Assembly (NCBI RefSeq): GCF_020080835.1
Contig: NC_058158.1
Span: forward strand, 26,182,305 to 26,246,304
Source of the DNA: Cotesia glomerata
Taxonomy: Eukaryota > Arthropoda > Insecta > Hymenoptera > Braconidae
DNA: 64,000 bases
Direction of reading: 5' to 3'
Part shown: piece after piece, positions 60,172 through 64,000 of the stretch
How positions within the stretch are numbered: position 1 is the stretch's first letter
Layout of the letters: the number at the start of each line of letters is the position of its first letter
Made by a program: the position numbers and the translations under genes
Notes under the pieces: model-generated
What the model saw: only the letters and a program-made list of their open reading frames with translations
Databases searched by the model: none
Told to the model about the DNA's origin: nothing

Positions 60172-61004
60172 TACATATATGTACATATACAAGCTTTAAA
60201 ACTAATTAAAATATATTCACTTTCTACGCTTTAATATTCAATATATTCATAAAACATGAAAAATAGACATTGTTTTTAATCGTATTATGGGACGTTGTAT
60301 CAAAAATTTCACTCAAATTTAATTACTGTCATTACTTAATATAATATTTATTCATTTTGATCCATAAAATTCCAAATATATACTATTTTTAACACACGAT
60401 ATATTGTTTTTATTAATTTATTCTCCAGTATTAATTAAATTTATGAAATTCTGTTTAATCTTATTTTTGAACACCCATAATTTCTTGTTTTTATTATAAA
60501 AAATATTTTGAATATTCAGAACTCAATCGAGTGTTATATTAGGGTATAACTTTCATTTCTTACAAGTTCATCTCTTAATATTTATCAAGTTTCTTCATTA
60601 GATACAACAATACACAATAGTGAATACAAAGAAAATAGTTTTAAAAAAAAAAAAAAAAAATGACATTAACTTCTAGAGGGTGAGAGATATTATGGAACAA
60701 AGAGTACAGACAATTATATGTTTTTACTTGTAAATTTAGTCACAACAAAAAGTGATCGGTATGAAAATCAGACAGCTTTTGAATTAATTTATTCTCCTCG
60801 AAAGCTGTCAGAATATAGCTTTATTCGCGCTAAGAATACAAGTATAAACTATACAATGACAATATCTAACTACAGTTATACAAAAACAATTTGGAGTTTC
60901 AGATCAAATTTTTCAAGAAATTACAGATAATTTTATTTTCTATAAAGTAATTTTTATAATAAAATAAAATAACTGAAATTTTAAAACTCGGTAATTTTAC
61001 TATT
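60172..61004. other. No gene seen
   Basis: Very AT-rich unique DNA. A 70-codon frame at 60718-60930 has no recognisable features and probably arises by chance. Confidence 0.4.
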
Positions 61005-61904
61005 CCCTAGTAGAAATGAAATCGAGTTTTTAGCCAGTAACTGGCCAGTTTGACTAGACTTAAACCAGTAACTGGCCAGTGTAATATCAAGTTTCTGTCA
61101 AGTAACTGGCCAGTTTTACTAGAGATCTAACAAAACATGGCGGCCTTCGTAAAACTGTCAATTGAGAATTTTCAGGTTATCAAGGCTTAATAAAACAGTC
61201 AAAAAAAATAAAAGTGATGTTTAATAAACGAAATGATTTAAAAGCTTCATATTTATTTATATTATATAATAGATAAAATTATTAGACTAATAGATTAATA
61301 ATAATAAATCTAACAATTAAATAATAAAATAATTTTTTATTGGAGATAATTAAAAAAATATTCATTTAGTTTTTCGATTTAAATAAATTTATTCCATCCA
61401 TATTAAATTGTAAAAATATTAAGCTTTGTTTATGAGCACTTGGATTAATAATCGCTGTAAGATGATCTTCAACATCGAAGTAAACAAGTTCACTCATTGT
61501 AATTTCATCAGCCTTTGGCATTTTTTCAATTTTAAAAGATACACTACATTTATTTAAAAATGTTTTTGCTGTTATTGGTAACTCTTGAAGAACTCCAGCT
61601 TTCAAAGCTTTTCGTCAACTTTTTTTACTGCATCTATTTTTTAATATATATTGATAATTATTTACACATTAATATACACAAATTTTTACTGATTTAGAGT
61701 GTTTTTTAGCATTTTTTACAATAATAATGCGTACAGGTTAATAAAAAAAAAATAAACAGACACACACACTCGTAAAGGTACAGTGTCAGTGTGACCAATG
61801 TTTATGATTTAGTTGTAGGTGGCGCGATTTCGAGTTTTTACTCGATATCGCTGGCCAGTTACTGGTTTATATCGAGTGAAAACTCGATTATTTCTACTAT
61901 AGGG
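61005..61904. mobile_element. CCCTAGTAGAAAT-ended transposon derivative, TT flanks
   Basis: The ends CCCTAGTAGAAAT and (complement) CCCTATAGTAGAAAT are inverted, flanked by TT. Subterminal CCAGTAACTGGCCAG palindromes occur three times on the left and CTGGCCAGTTACTGG once on the right. It carries a short transposase-like remnant, so it is a deletion derivative of an autonomous element. Confidence 0.75.
61366..61608 (-). pseudogene. Transposase N-terminal remnant, CACTA/EnSpm-like
   Basis: An open frame of about 79 codons on the minus strand ending FLQFNMDGINLFKSKN. The DG..LFKS motif resembles the block around the first catalytic Asp in CACTA-type (Transposase_21-like) proteins, where it is written DG.xPF or DGLPLFKS. 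Upstream PITAKTFLNK and a FDVEDHLTAII stretch fit the same family pattern in animals. The frame stops immediately after that block, so most of the catalytic domain is deleted. The family assignment comes from motif memory only. Confidence 0.45.
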
Positions 61905-64000
61905 TTGAAATACATTTTTTGTCAGTAGTAAAGATATGAAAATCCGGAAAATGATAACCTACATTAAGATTTCTTTCGTTATAATTATCACCTACATTAA
62001 AAACGCGGAATCAGTGGTAATTAATAAAGCATTATGCACCTAAGATTCAAACATAGTTGCAATATAATTTCTCTTTAACTTTGTTTCTGAATTGATCACC
62101 TAGCTTATGAGAAGCGATAAGAAGTTTGTCTGAGATAACCTCTGCCGGCATTCTCGACGATACCCGCTAAGTAATTATGATGCCATTTGAGATTATTGTA
62201 GTAAATAATTAAAATGATAACTACTAAAAACTTTTTATTACAATTGAATATTTTTGTGGTTGTCACCTAAATTTAGTTTTTAAATTATCCGCTCGAAAAA
62301 ATAAAAAATTTTCAATAATTGAAGTCATTGATTTCATCCTGATTTAAAAAAAATCAGTTTTTTTTAAATTTGAAGGTTTTAAGTTTGTTGAAAACTATTT
62401 GGATTATTTTTACGATCATATCCGTATTTGAATGTGAAAATGTGTTTTTTAAAAATAATATTTTTCGAAAATCTACAACCAAACTCTACTTATGAACTCG
62501 AACTCGAAGAGGTTAATTAATTGTAAATATAGCGAAAAGTTCCAGGGATAGCCTGCAGGATCCACTGCTTTCTAGATTTTATATAATAACTTTTAACATA
62601 AAAACGAATTTTAACAAAAAGAAAAAAAAATACAATAGATAATTGACTGCAGCTGATTCCTAAAACTTCTCGCCGTTGTCGTGCTTATACTAAGGATCAT
62701 TGAACTCTTTGCGCTTAAAATATCAATTTTAATATTTTTTTGCGCCCTCCTCAATAAAAAGTTAATTTTCAATTAAAAAAATTATCAAAAGGTGTTCCAA
62801 AATAAATTTAATTTTTGAAAATTTTCAACACTAAATCAATAAAACTCGAGCAGTGTTGATACTGAATTTGATCGATTTGTAAGAGTGTATTTGTGGGCAT
62901 TTGTACCGGAAGCACATTATCGGTTCTGCTTGCATCCGGCAAACGTATTTCTCCCGGGAGTAACGTCGTGACTCCTATAATTCAAGCGATCTATAGCCTC
63001 GAGTGAGCACCAATTCCGGTGAGGGGTGCTTATTCGGATACTGATCTATACCTATTCTCGAAACATTTCACTGATTACATCATTTATCAATTTCACTCCC
63101 TGTATTCTTAACCATTTGTCGGCTTAACTTTATCTGGTTGGAATATAACGATTAAACGAATACAAGTACATAAGTATCATTTTAATTGGAGTTGAATCTA
63201 TTTACTTTTGCATAATAGGGCAATCGATAACTCTTCACATGTATTTTTATGTATTTCAATAATGCACAAGTTATTAATCGGATCACCTCATATTCGTGTA
63301 AATATTCGGTGAGTAAAACTGATAAATTTTAATACAATGCACGATATTCATGGATTTATATCGAAGCCCTTTGCGCTTAATGACTACAAAAAAAATAAAA
63401 CAATAATTTTATTGAATATAATTTGATATTAAATAGGAATTATTTCTCTAAGTCTTTTTGAAATTTGCATAATTGAGTTCTGTTCAAATAATCTTAATAG
63501 CGCACTTTCAGTTAATTACTGTGTTTGCGATGTGATATGATAACTTATGTGCTCATTCATGGATGATTAACCTGTGAAATTGTTTGTTTAATAACATTTT
63601 CCTGAATTTCAATAATTACATTACACAGAATGCACGATAAAATATAGCATTATTAAAACTAGAAAGAATATTCAAGTACAATAATGGAAAATCATGAATG
63701 AATATATTTTCATGATGAAAATCAACTATTATGTTTTTAAAATACCAAAAAAAATTTTCCCATATTTCCCATAGGTCGCTATCTGGGCTGATATTTTTTA
63801 CTCTCCTTTAGAAGCTTACCCGGCATTAGTTAAGAGTTTAATAAACTAAGTTATTTTTGATGTTCGTTTAACTAATGAATTATGTAAGAAAGCTTTGATT
63901 ATCATAGAGTTTACCAAAAAAAATTTCATAAACTATTTAATCCGTGATCAGAAAATCATAGAACTTTGATTGAAGGAAAATCAAGTTAATCTTACTTATA
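61905..64000. other. No gene seen; unique DNA
   Basis: No supported feature. 62900-63060 is less AT-rich than its surroundings and may be conserved non-coding or part of an unseen gene. Confidence 0.4.

Noticed and set aside
60718..60930. 70-codon ORF
   Set aside because: AT-driven composition, no motif, no neighbouring exon.

Overview
The window is AT-rich eukaryotic DNA from an arthropod, most likely an insect and plausibly a parasitoid hymenopteran. That guess rests on the mix of element families (an R1-clade non-LTR element, a Tc1 element, a Crypton-like tyrosine recombinase, a DIRS-like remnant, many foldback MITEs) and is not proven. I found no convincing host gene, tRNA, rRNA or CRISPR array. 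Every clearly recognisable protein belongs to a transposable element and nearly all are broken. The exceptions are the open but 5'-truncated R1-like reading frame at 5362-7188 and a few short ORFs of unknown status.

Layout. 1-4600 is mostly unique sequence with one small unexplained ORF. 4616-8432 holds a dispersed repeat split by an R1-clade element, then a TTAA-flanked element. 8433-14200 is unique DNA, a GC-richer island and a large foldback. 14215-20545 is a nest of foldback elements inside an old copy of the same dispersed repeat. 25440-26620 is a DIRS-like remnant. 28160-29090 is another dispersed-repeat copy. 30218-31729 is a Crypton-like recombinase gene with an apparent spliceosomal intron. 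32694-37902 and 42503-60171 are two deep nests: a short CACGG-ended transposon (called MITE1 here) carries the dispersed repeat, R1-like, CR1-like, TTAA-type and CCC..GGG-type insertions. The second nest also contains an inverted duplication of about 1.8 kb that holds a dead Ty3/gypsy gag fragment (45633-47413 versus 54118-55900). Between its arms lie a gypsy RT fragment, a CR1-like element and a nearly intact Tc1 element. 61005-61904 is a deletion derivative with a CACTA-like transposase remnant. The rest is unassigned.

How the parts interact. The dispersed repeat has the features expected of a non-autonomous Helentron-type (HINE-like) rolling-circle element: the inverted pair AACTTCCCGC/GCGGGAAGTT, a central (GT)n/(AC)n microsatellite, a 3' hairpin about 10 nt before a CTAA end, and insertion in T tracts. 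Its microsatellite is the place where R1-clade insertions sit in all three cases seen here. One element therefore appears to spread the landing sites used by another. MITE1 copies serve as paralogous empty sites, which lets several small transposons and their target-site duplications be defined to the base.
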